Below, piece by piece: positions 1-7,661 of a stretch of 22,827 nt of DNA (the first letter of the stretch is position 1; every line of letters starts with the position of its first letter). This stretch comes from JALSRD01 sp964476595. GTDB taxonomy: Bacteria; Desulfobacterota; Desulfobacteria; Desulfobacterales; JALSRD01. The position numbers were made by a program, and so were the translations under genes. Location: the NCBI GenBank assembly GCA_964476595.1, contig CAYZCL010000142.1, forward strand, positions 1 through 22,827, written 5' to 3'. The notes under the pieces were generated by a model. The model worked only from the letters and a program-made list of their open reading frames with translations, made no database searches and was not told the DNA's origin.

Positions 1-265
1 CCAGCGTGACGAGAACATCCGCGGCCACGTGTTCTGCAGCTTTCTGGCCCTGGTCCTGCGCAAGGAACTGGAACGGCGCCTGAACAATGCCGGCCATGTG
101 TTCGCGTGGTCCGACATCAAGCAGGATCTCGGGGCCCTTCAAACGGTGACCATCGAAGAGGATGGGAAGCGTTTCGCCATCCGCACCGAGTGCCGGGGAA
201 ACTGCGGAAAAATCTTTCAGGCGGTCGGCGTTGCCCTGCCACCGACGATCCGTGAGATCACATGA
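1..265 (+). CDS. IS1634-family transposase, C-terminal fragment (cut by the window edge)
   Basis: The reading frame is open from base 2 to the TGA at 263-265, and its true start lies before the window. The visible 87 residues look like the end of an IS1634-type DDE transposase: an RGHVFCSFLALVLRKELE stretch as in the last catalytic-domain helix, a segment resembling 'W.DI..DL.AL..V', then a tail ending in VFQAVGVALPPTIRE, which is typical of this family's C-terminus. No frameshift is visible in the part seen, so the element could be intact. It is the only mobile-element gene in the window and marks the left side as insertion-prone. The family call comes from recalled C-terminal patterns; intactness cannot be judged here. 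Confidence 0.72.
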   Translation, partial: QRDENIRGHVFCSFLALVLRKELERRLNNAGHVFAWSDIKQDLGALQTVTIEEDGKRFAIRTECRGNCGKIFQAVGVALPPTIREIT

Positions 266-325
266 AAGAAAGTGCACCTCGAAATGGGTGCGGTAGTGCC
301 AAGAGCATTTTGCGCCCTCGTAGTG

Positions 326-346
326 CCCTGTTTTTACAGGGTTTTT
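326..346 (+). terminator. Rho-independent terminator after the transposase
   Basis: CCCTGT (326-331), a TTTT loop and ACAGGG (336-341) form a 6-bp stem, followed directly by TTTTT (342-346). It lies 60 bases after the transposase stop and on its strand. A TAGTGCC heptamer is present at 294-300 and again at 321-327, just before the stem. These may belong to the element's right end, but the opposite end is outside the window and a terminal inverted repeat cannot be confirmed. Confidence 0.6.
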
Positions 347-549
347 AAAATTGAACTGTTAAAAATCAGTTTGAGTCTATGACGGCAGGAGAGAGGTCAT
401 TTTTAACCAATGGGTGCCCTCAAGGCAAATTTGGGGATCATGCAAAGGTTTCGTATATTCAATCAAGACATCAGCGTCAATCATTGTTCACTATTCAAGG
501 TTTGACCCCCATATGCCCCTTTCCGGCACGTGCCACATTACCCGAGCTG

Positions 550-1059
550 TTATTTCTGCAGCGCTGCGGCGCCTGCGGTGGCTACTTCATGATCATTTTC
601 CACCGAGCTTCCGCTGACACCTATGGCGCCGATGATATTCCCCTCTTTATCCTTCAGCGGCAATCCACCAGGGAAAGTGATCAGTCCGCCATTTGAAAAC
701 TCGATGTTGTACAAGGGCTGTCCAGGTTGCGACAACTCACCCAGTTTACCCGTCGGCATGTTGAAGTAACGAGCCGTTTTGGCTTTCTTGATGGATATAT
801 CAATACTACCGAGGAAAGCACCATCCATGCGAACAAACGCTTTCAGATTCGCCCCGGCGTCGACAACGGCGATGTTCATCAAGGTTCCCTGCTGTTGGGC
901 CTTGGCCCTAGCTGCGGACACAACGGCCAGTGCCTGCTCCAGGGTGATGTCACCCGCTGCGGAAAGGGTTGCATCTGAGATAACAAAAACACCGGCCAGC
1001 AAAATGATAGCCAGAAAAAGATCGATTTTACCCCGCCCACAGATTGTTTTCCTGTACAT
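550..1059 (-). CDS. Exported GlcG/HbpS-family (DUF336) protein
   Basis: Protein of 169 aa. The start at 1059 (MYRKTICGRGK) is chosen over an in-frame ATG at 1104 because GGGAGGAA sits about 7 bases before it. An N-terminal hydrophobic stretch at about residues 12-33, ending LSAAG, looks like a signal peptide or membrane anchor. The rest matches the HbpS/GlcG fold: 'LEQALAVVSAARAKAQ', 'NIAVVDAGANLKAFVRMDGA', 'SIDISIKKAKTARYF', 'GGLPL' and 'IIGAIGVSGSS..ND', with a C-terminal alanine-rich helix. Family members bind haem or act as small sensory or accessory proteins outside the cytoplasm; GlcG itself is of unknown function. Length fits the family plus a signal peptide. The next gene upstream is a hemerythrin on the same strand, 212 bp away, so co-transcription is uncertain. 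The haem role is family knowledge, not shown here. Confidence 0.82.
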   Translation of the reverse strand: MYRKTICGRGKIDLFLAIILLAGVFVISDATLSAAGDITLEQALAVVSAARAKAQQQGTLMNIAVVDAGANLKAFVRMDGAFLGSIDISIKKAKTARYFNMPTGKLGELSQPGQPLYNIEFSNGGLITFPGGLPLKDKEGNIIGAIGVSGSSVENDHEVATAGAAALQK

Positions 1060-1217
1060 GTTCGATTCCTCCCTTTTACTGTGAATTTCCGTTGACGGAA
1101 CCACCCAGTGACTTCAGGTGATGACTCCAAACCACTCTCCTGGACTACCGGCCCCTATCACCCCCTTCCTCTTACCTGACGGCGGCTGCCAAAAGAAGTC
1201 GGAAAACACCGCTTCCC

Positions 1218-1246
1218 GACATCCATAGCCCATATCGCCGGATGTC
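1218..1246 (-). terminator. Possible weak terminator hairpin after bacteriohemerythrin
   Basis: GACATCC (1218-1224) and GGATGTC (1240-1246) form a perfect 7-bp inverted repeat with a 15-base loop, 25 bases past the hemerythrin stop. On the minus strand the hairpin is followed by a mixed sequence with only a short T4 further on, so intrinsic termination would be weak. Confidence 0.3.
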
Positions 1247-1271
1247 CTCTCACACGAACACCGATTCTCCC

Positions 1272-1661
1272 TCAGACGCATTGAATATATTCGCCGATCT
1301 TTTTATCTTCTGACAGAATGTGGTCGCCGAGCCAACTCTCCAGAAAGGCTTTCATTTCATCGCAACTAATCTGTTTTCCCGACTTCAGCTTGAGCAGGAT
1401 CTTCTTGACATCCTCGACCAGATCGGCATGAAGCGCCTTGTGGCGGCTCAAGTGCGGATAGGATATCTTTTCCATGATTTGCTCTTCGGCGGCAAAATGC
1501 TCGATCACATATTCCACCAAATTTTTGAGCACACGGCCGAGTTCGGCATGATCGGCTTCTGCCCGTTGCGTCCTTTCCACAATGCTGATCAGTTCGACCA
1601 GCCGCATATGCTGGTCGTCAATGTTTTTTACACCTACCTCGAAGTCTTTACGCCAGTCCAT
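1272..1661 (-). CDS. Bacteriohemerythrin
   Basis: Single-domain protein of 129 aa. All seven di-iron ligands of the hemerythrin fold are visible: His18 (DDQH), His55 and Glu59 (HFAAEE), His74 and His78 (HLSRHKALH), His114 and Asp119 (DHILSED). The start at 1661 (MDWRKDFEVG) is preferred to the ATG five codons upstream, because a GGGGGAGG ribosome site overlaps that upstream ATG and is properly spaced for the inner one. 'W...FEVGV..ID.QH..L' is the usual bacterial N-terminus. It binds O2 reversibly in the cytoplasm; in anaerobes such proteins are thought to scavenge or deliver O2. There is no fused methyl-accepting or GGDEF domain. The neighbouring haem-type protein suggests a small oxygen/haem-related locus, which is inference. 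Confidence 0.93.
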   Translation of the reverse strand: MDWRKDFEVGVKNIDDQHMRLVELISIVERTQRAEADHAELGRVLKNLVEYVIEHFAAEEQIMEKISYPHLSRHKALHADLVEDVKKILLKLKSGKQISCDEMKAFLESWLGDHILSEDKKIGEYIQCV

Positions 1662-2723
1662 TGCGACCTCCCCCATATCGACCAGGCGAAAAAGTTCATT
1701 GGGTGCAACACATATGCCATTGGCACCGCAATTGTCGGTGCTATATTCCCCATGTGCAAATCAGCAGTACCTCCATCGGTCCATTTCGTCGCCGGTCTGT
1801 CCGCTAATAGAGGTTCGACCTTCTGGAATCTCCTCGCCTGTCGTTTCCAGCCGTTGCTGCTGTCGTCTCCCACCATGCGCATGATCCTGCATTGAGGCTG
1901 TTGGAGCAATCGGTCACAGTCCTCTTGCCGATGGAGGCATTTCGTCAGTCGCTAAATATTAAGACCGGCCACGGCTACGATCTCCTGGCGTCTGTGTCCT
2001 CCACTATGTGGTCCCAAACCGCCTTTATACAGAGATGGACCGACGATCAGCTTTAACCTATAATGGCGCCGATCTGTCAATGGGCAGCCACCCCGTTTTC
2101 CGGGCCAGGCAAACAATAAGATCGCGATTTCAAACCGGGCATTTCGGGAAATGCTATCCATTTCTGCGTCCCCTGCTCTGCTTGAAATCCAATTGTTAGA
2201 CGGATACAATCGTTCCTGTGTTGGCCGGAAATCTCCGTACATTGATCGTCTTACGCCAATTTTCAGACAAACCGCGGAAAAAATTTATATTTGTCTTTTG
2301 GTTGACGACGCTTATGGCTACGATTGCTCAGCAACCCTGATGTTTTCGTAGCTTTTCTGTCAAAGCAGGCCATCGGCACCTGGTTTCTCATCCTACGGCC
2401 CGAGGTCAGCCGTTGTTCTACCCCTGATAATCAGGATGTACAGGTTCACGCCGGTCCGCTTTTTAACCGCTTGAAACAATTTAAGAATCTTTTTCTGTTG
2501 AGTGAAAATGCCAACCTGGATGGCCTACCGTTACGCGAGCGCTTTTTGACACGGGGTATGGGTAGAGAATATCGCCGCCGTCTTCTACGGCGTATTTCCT
2601 GAATATACTCACCAATTTTGACGCGAGATGTCAAGCAAAATCCCGATTCAGACAATTCCATTGCTTAAACCGGCGGCATGTATCCTGTGCAGGGGCGGTC
2701 GGCGCATGGTTGCGGGCGGAATA
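1662..2723. other. Gene-poor, more AT-rich stretch of about 1 kb
   Basis: No frame here shows a recognisable protein, a good ribosome site or the GC-rich third positions of the neighbouring genes. Short open frames exist on both strands, but they read as low-complexity or random sequence. The DNA is visibly less GC-rich than the operon to its right. I see no tRNA, rRNA, CRISPR repeat or long internal repeat. It separates the transposase/hemerythrin side from the 3' end of the polyamine operon and may be decayed acquired DNA. Confidence 0.5.
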
Positions 2724-2770
2724 CCCGCCGTCGTGCACCGGCATTCGAAAATTCGTCACGCGACGGCGGG
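2724..2770 (-). terminator. Long inverted repeat closing the polyamine operon
   Basis: CCCGCCGTCG (2724-2733) and CGACGGCGGG (2761-2770) are perfect 10-bp inverse copies. The helix can extend by GTG/CAC beyond a two-base bulge. The loop holds a second small palindrome (CGAAAATTCG). It lies 19 bases past the potD stop on the operon strand. No T-run follows, so it may act as an mRNA 3'-end stabiliser or a Rho-assisted terminator. Confidence 0.5.
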
Positions 2771-2789
2771 CGGGTGAGGCAGATAGTGA

Positions 2790-3842
2790 TCAGTGCGATT
2801 TTACGCGGGTCCAGGCTTCGTCCATGATGCGGTTGTCCTTGCCCAGGTCCTTGGTGAAGTGCAGGGTCTTCATGATTTCGGGAGTGGGCCACACGCTGGG
2901 GTTCTCCAGGTCCGCCTTGTTGAGGTAGGGAATGGCGGCCTCGTTGGGGGTGGCGTAGTGGTTGTAATTGGACAGCGAGGCGCCGACCTTGGGATCCAGG
3001 ATCCAGTTGATCCACTTGTGGGCCGCGTCGGGGTTGGGCGCCTTGGCCGGGATGCACATGTTGTCCAGCCAGATCTCGCTGCCTTCCCTGGGAACGGTGA
3101 AGGACAGGCGCTTGGGGTCTTCGCCGATGGCCTGGATGGCGTCGCCGTTGTAGACGATGGCGGCCACGGCCGTGCCGGCCACCACGTCGTTCTTGCCGCC
3201 CACGCCGCCCTTGAAGCCCATGCAGGACTTGCGCTTCTTGGTTTTGACGAGGAGGTCGGCGGCGGCCTTGAGTTCCTTGGGATTGACGGAGTTGAAGTCA
3301 TAGCCCAGGTACAGCAGGGTGATGCCCATCATCTCGCGCACCGAGTCGATCAGCGCAAAGGGGCCCGGGTCCTTCTTGGGGTCAAACAGGATGGACCACG
3401 AAGAGGCGTCGGCGTCCTTGACCTTGGTCTTGTCGTACATCAATCCCACGGTGCCCCACTGCCAGCCCACCGAATACTTGTTGCCGGGGTCGAAGCTGGC
3501 CTCCCGAAATTTCTTTCCAAGATTCTTGAGGTTGGGGATCTTGGAATGGTCCAGCGGCTGGATCAGCTTGAGGTTGATGAGGCTGGGCATGATGTAGTCC
3601 GATGGCACGATGATGTCGTACTGGCTGACACCGCCGGCCTGCAGCTTGGCCATCATTTCCTCGTTGGACTCGTAAAGGTCCAGCCGGACCTTGATGCCCG
3701 TTGCCTTCTCGAAGGCCTTGGGCATGTTCTCCTCGTCCATGTACTCCGACCAGATGAAGATCTTGAGCTCCTGGCCGGCGGCGAACACCACGCCCGCCCA
3801 GAAAACCGAAAGAGTCAGCAGGATAAAAGTCAGTTTGCGCAT
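2790..3842 (-). CDS. potD: Polyamine (putrescine/spermidine/agmatine) ABC transporter, periplasmic binding protein (PotD/PotF type)
   Basis: Protein of 350 aa. The start at 3842 is fixed by AAAGGAGG, 8 bases upstream. The frame stays open further upstream through aguB, but that extension is an out-of-frame shadow. Residues 1-22 form a signal peptide (MRKLTFILLTLSVFWAGVVFA) with cleavage likely before AGQE. The mature protein opens like PotD/PotF: 'LKIFIWSEYM', 'FEKATGIKV', 'YESNEEMMAKLQ', 'YDIIVPSDY', 'WQWGTVGLMYDK', and near the end 'REGSEIWLDNMCIPA..PNPDAAHKWINWIL'. These include the aromatic and acidic positions that line the polyamine site in the family. It would deliver ligand to the permeases encoded upstream. 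It is the last gene, 59 bp after aguB and apart from potABC; the strong ribosome site suits the high amounts needed for a binding protein. Which polyamine it prefers cannot be read from the sequence; agmatine fits the neighbours. Confidence 0.9.
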   Translation of the reverse strand: MRKLTFILLTLSVFWAGVVFAAGQELKIFIWSEYMDEENMPKAFEKATGIKVRLDLYESNEEMMAKLQAGGVSQYDIIVPSDYIMPSLINLKLIQPLDHSKIPNLKNLGKKFREASFDPGNKYSVGWQWGTVGLMYDKTKVKDADASSWSILFDPKKDPGPFALIDSVREMMGITLLYLGYDFNSVNPKELKAAADLLVKTKKRKSCMGFKGGVGGKNDVVAGTAVAAIVYNGDAIQAIGEDPKRLSFTVPREGSEIWLDNMCIPAKAPNPDAAHKWINWILDPKVGASLSNYNHYATPNEAAIPYLNKADLENPSVWPTPEIMKTLHFTKDLGKDNRIMDEAWTRVKSH

Positions 3843-3901
3843 GTTCTCTCCTCCTTTGGGGTTTGACTGCCCGTCAACGGCATCTTCGTTGCCGGGCCGG
3901 T

Positions 3902-4795
3902 TTAACTTTCCTCTATACCCTGACGACCGTCCTTGGTCATCAACACACCGTAAGTCGACGGGCGCCGGTCCCGGAACAACCCCCAGGCACGGCGTTCTTC
4001 GTCCATGGCCGCCAGGTCCAGCCGCGCGGTGACGATTTCCGGATCCGTGCGGCCCGCCTGCGCCACGATCTCCCCGTGGTTGTCGGTGATGAACGACGAT
4101 CCGTAGAAGGTGATCGAAGATTGTCCGAAGGATTCGGTGCCGACGCGGTTGGCGGCCACCACCGGCACCATGTTGGCGGCGGCATGTCCCTGCATACAGC
4201 GCCGCCAGTGGCGGCTGGAGTCCAGTGCGGGGTCCTGGGGCTCGGAGCCGATGGCGGTGGGAAAAAACAGCACCTCCGCCCCCATGAGCGCCATGGCGCG
4301 GGCCGTCTCCGGGAACCACTGGTCCCAGCAGATGCCGACGCCGATGACGCCGTGTCTTGTCCGCCAGGCGCGAAAGCCGGTGTCCCCGGGGGAGAAGTAG
4401 AACTTCTCCTCGTAGCCCGGACCGTCGGGAATGTGGGTCTTGCGGTAGCACCCCAGGTTGCTCCCGTCGGCGTCGATGACCGCCACGGTGTTGTAGAACA
4501 CCTGGTTGCGGCGCTCGAAAAAGCTCACCGGGATGACCACGCCCAGTTCGCGGGCCAGGTGCGACATGCGCTCCACCGCCGGACTGTCCCGCACTTCCCT
4601 TGCCAGATCGAAAAAGCGCGGGTCCTCCACCTGGCAGAAGTACTGACTTTCGAAAAGCTCCTGCAGCAGGATGATGTCGGCGCCCCGGTCCGCGGCCCGG
4701 CGCACGGCCTCTTCGGCGCGGGCCAGGTTCTCCGCCCGGTCGGGCGTGCAGGCCATCTGGGCGGCGGCCACGTTGATTTCGGTCGAATGCTTCAT
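3902..4795 (-). CDS. aguB: N-carbamoylputrescine amidohydrolase
   Basis: Carbon-nitrogen hydrolase (nitrilase superfamily) of 297 aa. It hydrolyses N-carbamoylputrescine to putrescine, CO2 and NH3 in the cytoplasm, the second step of the agmatine route. The catalytic triad is visible: Glu46 (LLQELFESQYF), Lys119 (GCYRKTHIPDGPGYEEKFYF) and Cys156 (GVGICWDQWFPE). The 'QELFE.QYFCQ' and 'IPDGPGYEEKFYFSPGD' segments are characteristic of AguB rather than of generic nitrilases. 'NRVGTE', 'FYGSSFI' and 'RRP..YG' near the end also fit. Length matches the family (about 290-300 aa). Its ATG overlaps the aguA stop by four bases (ATGA), implying translational coupling and matched amounts of the two enzymes. 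No key residue is missing. Confidence 0.95.
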   Translation of the reverse strand: MKHSTEINVAAAQMACTPDRAENLARAEEAVRRAADRGADIILLQELFESQYFCQVEDPRFFDLAREVRDSPAVERMSHLARELGVVIPVSFFERRNQVFYNTVAVIDADGSNLGCYRKTHIPDGPGYEEKFYFSPGDTGFRAWRTRHGVIGVGICWDQWFPETARAMALMGAEVLFFPTAIGSEPQDPALDSSRHWRRCMQGHAAANMVPVVAANRVGTESFGQSSITFYGSSFITDNHGEIVAQAGRTDPEIVTARLDLAAMDEERRAWGLFRDRRPSTYGVLMTKDGRQGIEES

Positions 4796-5895
4796 GCCCT
4801 CCTCCCGGCCGGCTGTTGCTGGGTGATGCAGTGGATGTTGCCCCCGCCGATGAGGATCTCGCGCCCCGGCAGGCCGACGACCTCCCTTTCGGGAAGCAGC
4901 CGCCGCAGGGTCTCCAGAGCCGGCTCGTCATGGGGGTCGTCGAATCGGGGCACGATGGCGGCGCCATCGGCGAAGTAGAAGTTCACGTAGGACGCCGCCA
5001 TGCGATCGCCGGGCCGGCGGCAGTACCCCTGCTCGCCGGCCTGCAGGTAGCGGCACTCCTCTTCGGTCAGGAAAAGCGGCCCCGGCTGGTGGATCCTGTG
5101 CACCGTGAGGCTTCTCCCGCGGGCGTCGCGCGCACTTTCCAGGACGGCCAGGGCCTGGCGCGAAATTTCGTACTGCGGGTCTTCGGGATCCTCGGTCCAG
5201 GTGAGCAGGACCTCTCCCGGCCGGATGAAGCAGCACAGGTTGTCCACGTGGCCGCCGGTCTCGTCCTCGCAGACGCCCCGCGGCAGCCAGACAACGGTTT
5301 CCACACCGAGGTAGGCTTTCAGGTGCGCGGCCACCTCCTCGCGCGTCAGCCCGGGATTGCGGTTGGGATTCACCAGGCAGCTCTCCACGGCCAGCAGGGT
5401 GCCCTGCCCGTCCACGTGCAGCGCACCGCCCTCGGTGACCAGGGGTGCGCGGTAGCGGTCCAGCCCCTCTATCTCCAGCACCTTGCGGGCCACCTGGTCG
5501 TCCAGGTCCCAGGGGAAATAGAGGCCATCGCTGAGCCCGCCGTAAGCATTGAAGCGCCAGTCCACACCGCGCACGGCGCCGGCGTCGTCGACCACGAAGG
5601 TGGGTCCCACGTCCCGCATCCAGGAGTCGTTGGCGGAGATCTCCACCACGCGGACGGCGTCGGGCAGCATGCGCCGGGCGTTACCGAAGTGGGCCGCCGG
5701 CGCCCCCACCGTGACCGGTTCGAAGCGCGCGATGGCCGCCGCCACCCCGGCGAAGGCCTCCTGGGCCGGGACGGCGCCGGCCGGCCAGGTGTCCAGGCGG
5801 AAGGGCCACAGCATCCAGCACCCGGCGTGGGGCTCGAACTCGGCCGGCATGCGGAATCCGTCCGCGGCCGGGGTGCTGTCAAGGGTTCGGGCCAT
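4792..5895 (-). CDS. aguA: Agmatine deiminase
   Basis: Protein of 367 aa in the peptidyl-arginine deiminase-like superfamily. It converts agmatine and water to N-carbamoylputrescine and NH3. Family signatures are all present: 'EFEPHAGCWMLWPFR' near residue 20, 'NDSWMRDVGPTFVV', 'RFNAYGG', 'VTEGGALHVDGQGTLL' and 'SCLVNPNRNP', 'EDETGGHVDNLCCF', and a C-terminal 'GGGNIHCITQQQP' carrying the nucleophilic cysteine. Length agrees with bacterial AguA (about 365-370). The start ATG at 5895 has GAGGAA about 7 bases upstream. It lies 66 bp after potC and overlaps aguB by four bases. With aguB it supplies putrescine to the aminotransferase encoded further upstream in the same operon. Confidence 0.96.
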   Translation of the reverse strand: MARTLDSTPAADGFRMPAEFEPHAGCWMLWPFRLDTWPAGAVPAQEAFAGVAAAIARFEPVTVGAPAAHFGNARRMLPDAVRVVEISANDSWMRDVGPTFVVDDAGAVRGVDWRFNAYGGLSDGLYFPWDLDDQVARKVLEIEGLDRYRAPLVTEGGALHVDGQGTLLAVESCLVNPNRNPGLTREEVAAHLKAYLGVETVVWLPRGVCEDETGGHVDNLCCFIRPGEVLLTWTEDPEDPQYEISRQALAVLESARDARGRSLTVHRIHQPGPLFLTEEECRYLQAGEQGYCRRPGDRMAASYVNFYFADGAAIVPRFDDPHDEPALETLRRLLPEREVVGLPGREILIGGGNIHCITQQQPAGRRA

Positions 5896-5961
5896 GGAGG
5901 TTCCTCTCTTCGGAGACCGGCGATCGGCGGTTTTGCAGGATATCGGCCGACATGTTTCCCT

Positions 5962-6753
5962 TCACTTCTTGCGCGAAAAACGTTCGGTGCCGACCACCAG
6001 GATCACGGTGATCAGCAGCACCAGGGTGGACAGGGCGTGGATCTGCGGGGTGACCCCCCGGCGCACGGCCGCGAAAATGTACAACGGCAGGGTAACCGAT
6101 TCCGGCCCGGCCGTAAAGAAGCTGATCACGAAATCGTCCAGCGACAGGGTGAAGGCCAGCATGCCGCCGGCCACGATACCCGGCAGCAGCAGCGGCAGGG
6201 TGACACGCCGCAGCAGGTAGCCGGTGCCGGCGAACAGGTCCCTCGCAGCCTCCTCGATCTCGCGCCCCAGGCTGACCAGCCGGCTTCTGACCACCAGCGC
6301 CACGAAGGCGATCTGGAAGGTGATGTGGCCGATGATCATGTTGAGCAGTCCCGGTTCGAACAGCGACGAGACCAGACGCAGCAGCCCGAAGGCCACCACC
6401 AGCGCGGCGGCCAGGATGATGTCCGGGATCACCACCGGCAGGTGCAGCACCATGTCCAGCGAGGTGTTGACGCGTTTCGACCACGGGAAGCGGTCCATGC
6501 CGATGGCCAGCACGGTGCCCAGCACGGTGGAGACCAGGGTGGAGACCACCGCCAGCACCAGCGTGTTCCAGGCGGCATTCAAGATGACCTCGTTGTGAAT
6601 CAGCTTGAGGTACCAGTCCAGGGTGAAGCCGCGCCACACTAGGCCGTACTTGGTGGCGTTGACCGAAAAGACGGCCACCGCCATGAGCGGCAGGTAAAGA
6701 AACGCCATGGTGAACATGGCCAGGATCGTGATCAGCGGATGGGTGCGCCTCAT
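5962..6753 (-). CDS. potC: Polyamine ABC transporter, inner-membrane permease (PotC/PotI type)
   Basis: Protein of 263 aa. Start 6753, whose ATG overlaps the potB stop by four bases (ATGA). It has about six membrane spans, the first at residues 8-31 (ITILAMFTMAFLYLPLMAVAV). The cytoplasmic EAA loop that docks the ATPase is seen as 'EEAARDLFAGTGYLLRRVTLPLLLPGI', followed by 'GGMLAFTLSLDDFVISFF.AGPES.TLPLYI', which is diagnostic of PotC/PotI. An open frame extends upstream but ignores the coupled start. It pairs with PotB in the membrane. Length fits the family (about 260-280). Confidence 0.93.
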   Translation of the reverse strand: MRRTHPLITILAMFTMAFLYLPLMAVAVFSVNATKYGLVWRGFTLDWYLKLIHNEVILNAAWNTLVLAVVSTLVSTVLGTVLAIGMDRFPWSKRVNTSLDMVLHLPVVIPDIILAAALVVAFGLLRLVSSLFEPGLLNMIIGHITFQIAFVALVVRSRLVSLGREIEEAARDLFAGTGYLLRRVTLPLLLPGIVAGGMLAFTLSLDDFVISFFTAGPESVTLPLYIFAAVRRGVTPQIHALSTLVLLITVILVVGTERFSRKK

Positions 6754-7661
6754 ACCAGCACCTCCGCGCCCTTGCTCTTGCGCCGGTAGAGGTACAGGCT
6801 GAACATGGTCAGCACCATGAGCCCCATGCTGATGGCCGCGCCGAAGGCCCAGTCGCGGCTGGCGCCGAACTGCTGCTGGATGAGGTTGCCCACCAGCATG
6901 TACTTGGCGCCGCCCAGCAGGTCGGGCACCACGAACATGCCCATGGCCGGCACGAAAGTCAGAATCACCCCCACCGACAGGCCCGGCAGGGTTTGCGGCA
7001 AAATCGCCTGGGTGAACACGCGCACCCGCGAGGCGTACAGGTCCTGGGCGGCCTCGACCAGCTCCCAGTCCATCCGCTCGACCGAAGAGTACAGCGGCAG
7101 CGCCACGAAGGGCAGGAACATGGAAACCATGCCCAGGTAGACGGCGAAGGCGCTGGGGTACAGCGGCGAGCCCGGCGAAACCAGGCCCAGCATGGCCGCC
7201 AGGCGCGCGAAGGGAAGCTCCGGCGCCAGGATCAGGAACCAGGCATAGGTGCGGATGACCATGTTGGTCCAGAAGGGAATGATGACCATGGTCAGCCACA
7301 GGTAGCGCGTGCGCTCGGGACGCCGCGCAATAAAAAAGCACAGGGGATAGGACAGCACCACCGAGAGCACGGTGGTCACCAGCGCCACCCATACCGAGCG
7401 CCACACGATCACCAGGTAGTCCGCCGACCAGCCGAAGATGCCGAAGCCGGCCAGGCGCTTGTAGTTCTCCAGGCTGAACTCCCACACCAGCTCGCCGTAG
7501 GCCCCCCGCGAGGCGAAGCTGACCACCACCAGCACCAGCCCCGGCAGCACCAGGAAAGCCAGCAGCCACAGCATGCCCGGTGACAGGAAGAGCAGCCCGC
7601 GCTTGACCAGGCTGCGCGTGGTGGTCAGTTCCCCGTACCAGACCAGCATTTTACGCTTCAT
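6750..7661 (-). CDS. potB: Polyamine ABC transporter, inner-membrane permease (PotB/PotH type)
   Basis: Protein of 303 aa. Its first span (about residues 21-48) is followed by a periplasmic loop 'SLENYKRL', then 'RTRYLWLTMVIIPFWTNMVIRTYAW', a stretch strongly conserved in PotB/PotH. The EAA loop reads 'ELVEAAQDLYASRVRVFTQAILPQTLPGL', and 'FVPAMGMFVVPDLLGGAKYMLVGNLI' follows near the C-terminus. The start at 7661 overlaps potA by 11 bases. A second ATG at 7649, one base after the potA stop, is an equally possible start, and neither has a strong ribosome site. It overlaps potC by four bases, so potA-potB-potC are probably translated as a coupled set. Confidence 0.93.
   Translation of the reverse strand: MKRKMLVWYGELTTTRSLVKRGLLFLSPGMLWLLAFLVLPGLVLVVVSFASRGAYGELVWEFSLENYKRLAGFGIFGWSADYLVIVWRSVWVALVTTVLSVVLSYPLCFFIARRPERTRYLWLTMVIIPFWTNMVIRTYAWFLILAPELPFARLAAMLGLVSPGSPLYPSAFAVYLGMVSMFLPFVALPLYSSVERMDWELVEAAQDLYASRVRVFTQAILPQTLPGLSVGVILTFVPAMGMFVVPDLLGGAKYMLVGNLIQQQFGASRDWAFGAAISMGLMVLTMFSLYLYRRKSKGAEVLV

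Noticed and set aside
421..460. A cyclic-di-GMP-I riboswitch-like string (AAGGCAAA ... GCAAAGG)
   Set aside because: The spacing between the two conserved strings is too short for the GNRA-capped stem, and no second half of the aptamer follows.
1721..1735. Sigma-54-like TGGCAC-N5-TTGT on the plus strand
   Set aside because: The -12 element lacks the essential GC and no plus-strand gene lies downstream.
1634..1909. 91-codon minus-strand frame just upstream of bacteriohemerythrin
   Set aside because: It overlaps the start of the hemerythrin gene out of frame, has no ribosome site and resembles no family.
2446..2661. 71-codon minus-strand frame with an arginine run and a KIGEYIQ string, like the hemerythrin C-terminus
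   Set aside because: The shared heptapeptide is not backed by wider DNA similarity, and the frame is low-complexity without a ribosome site.
2790..4967. A possible 725-residue fusion of potD with upstream sequence
   Set aside because: The upstream part is an out-of-frame reading of aguB. PotD has its own AAAGGAGG site, ATG and signal peptide at 3842, so the frame is open by chance only.
4816..6642. 608-codon plus-strand open frame across aguA and potC
   Set aside because: It spans two genes with unambiguous motifs on the minus strand and reads as His/Gln/Gly-rich shadow sequence.
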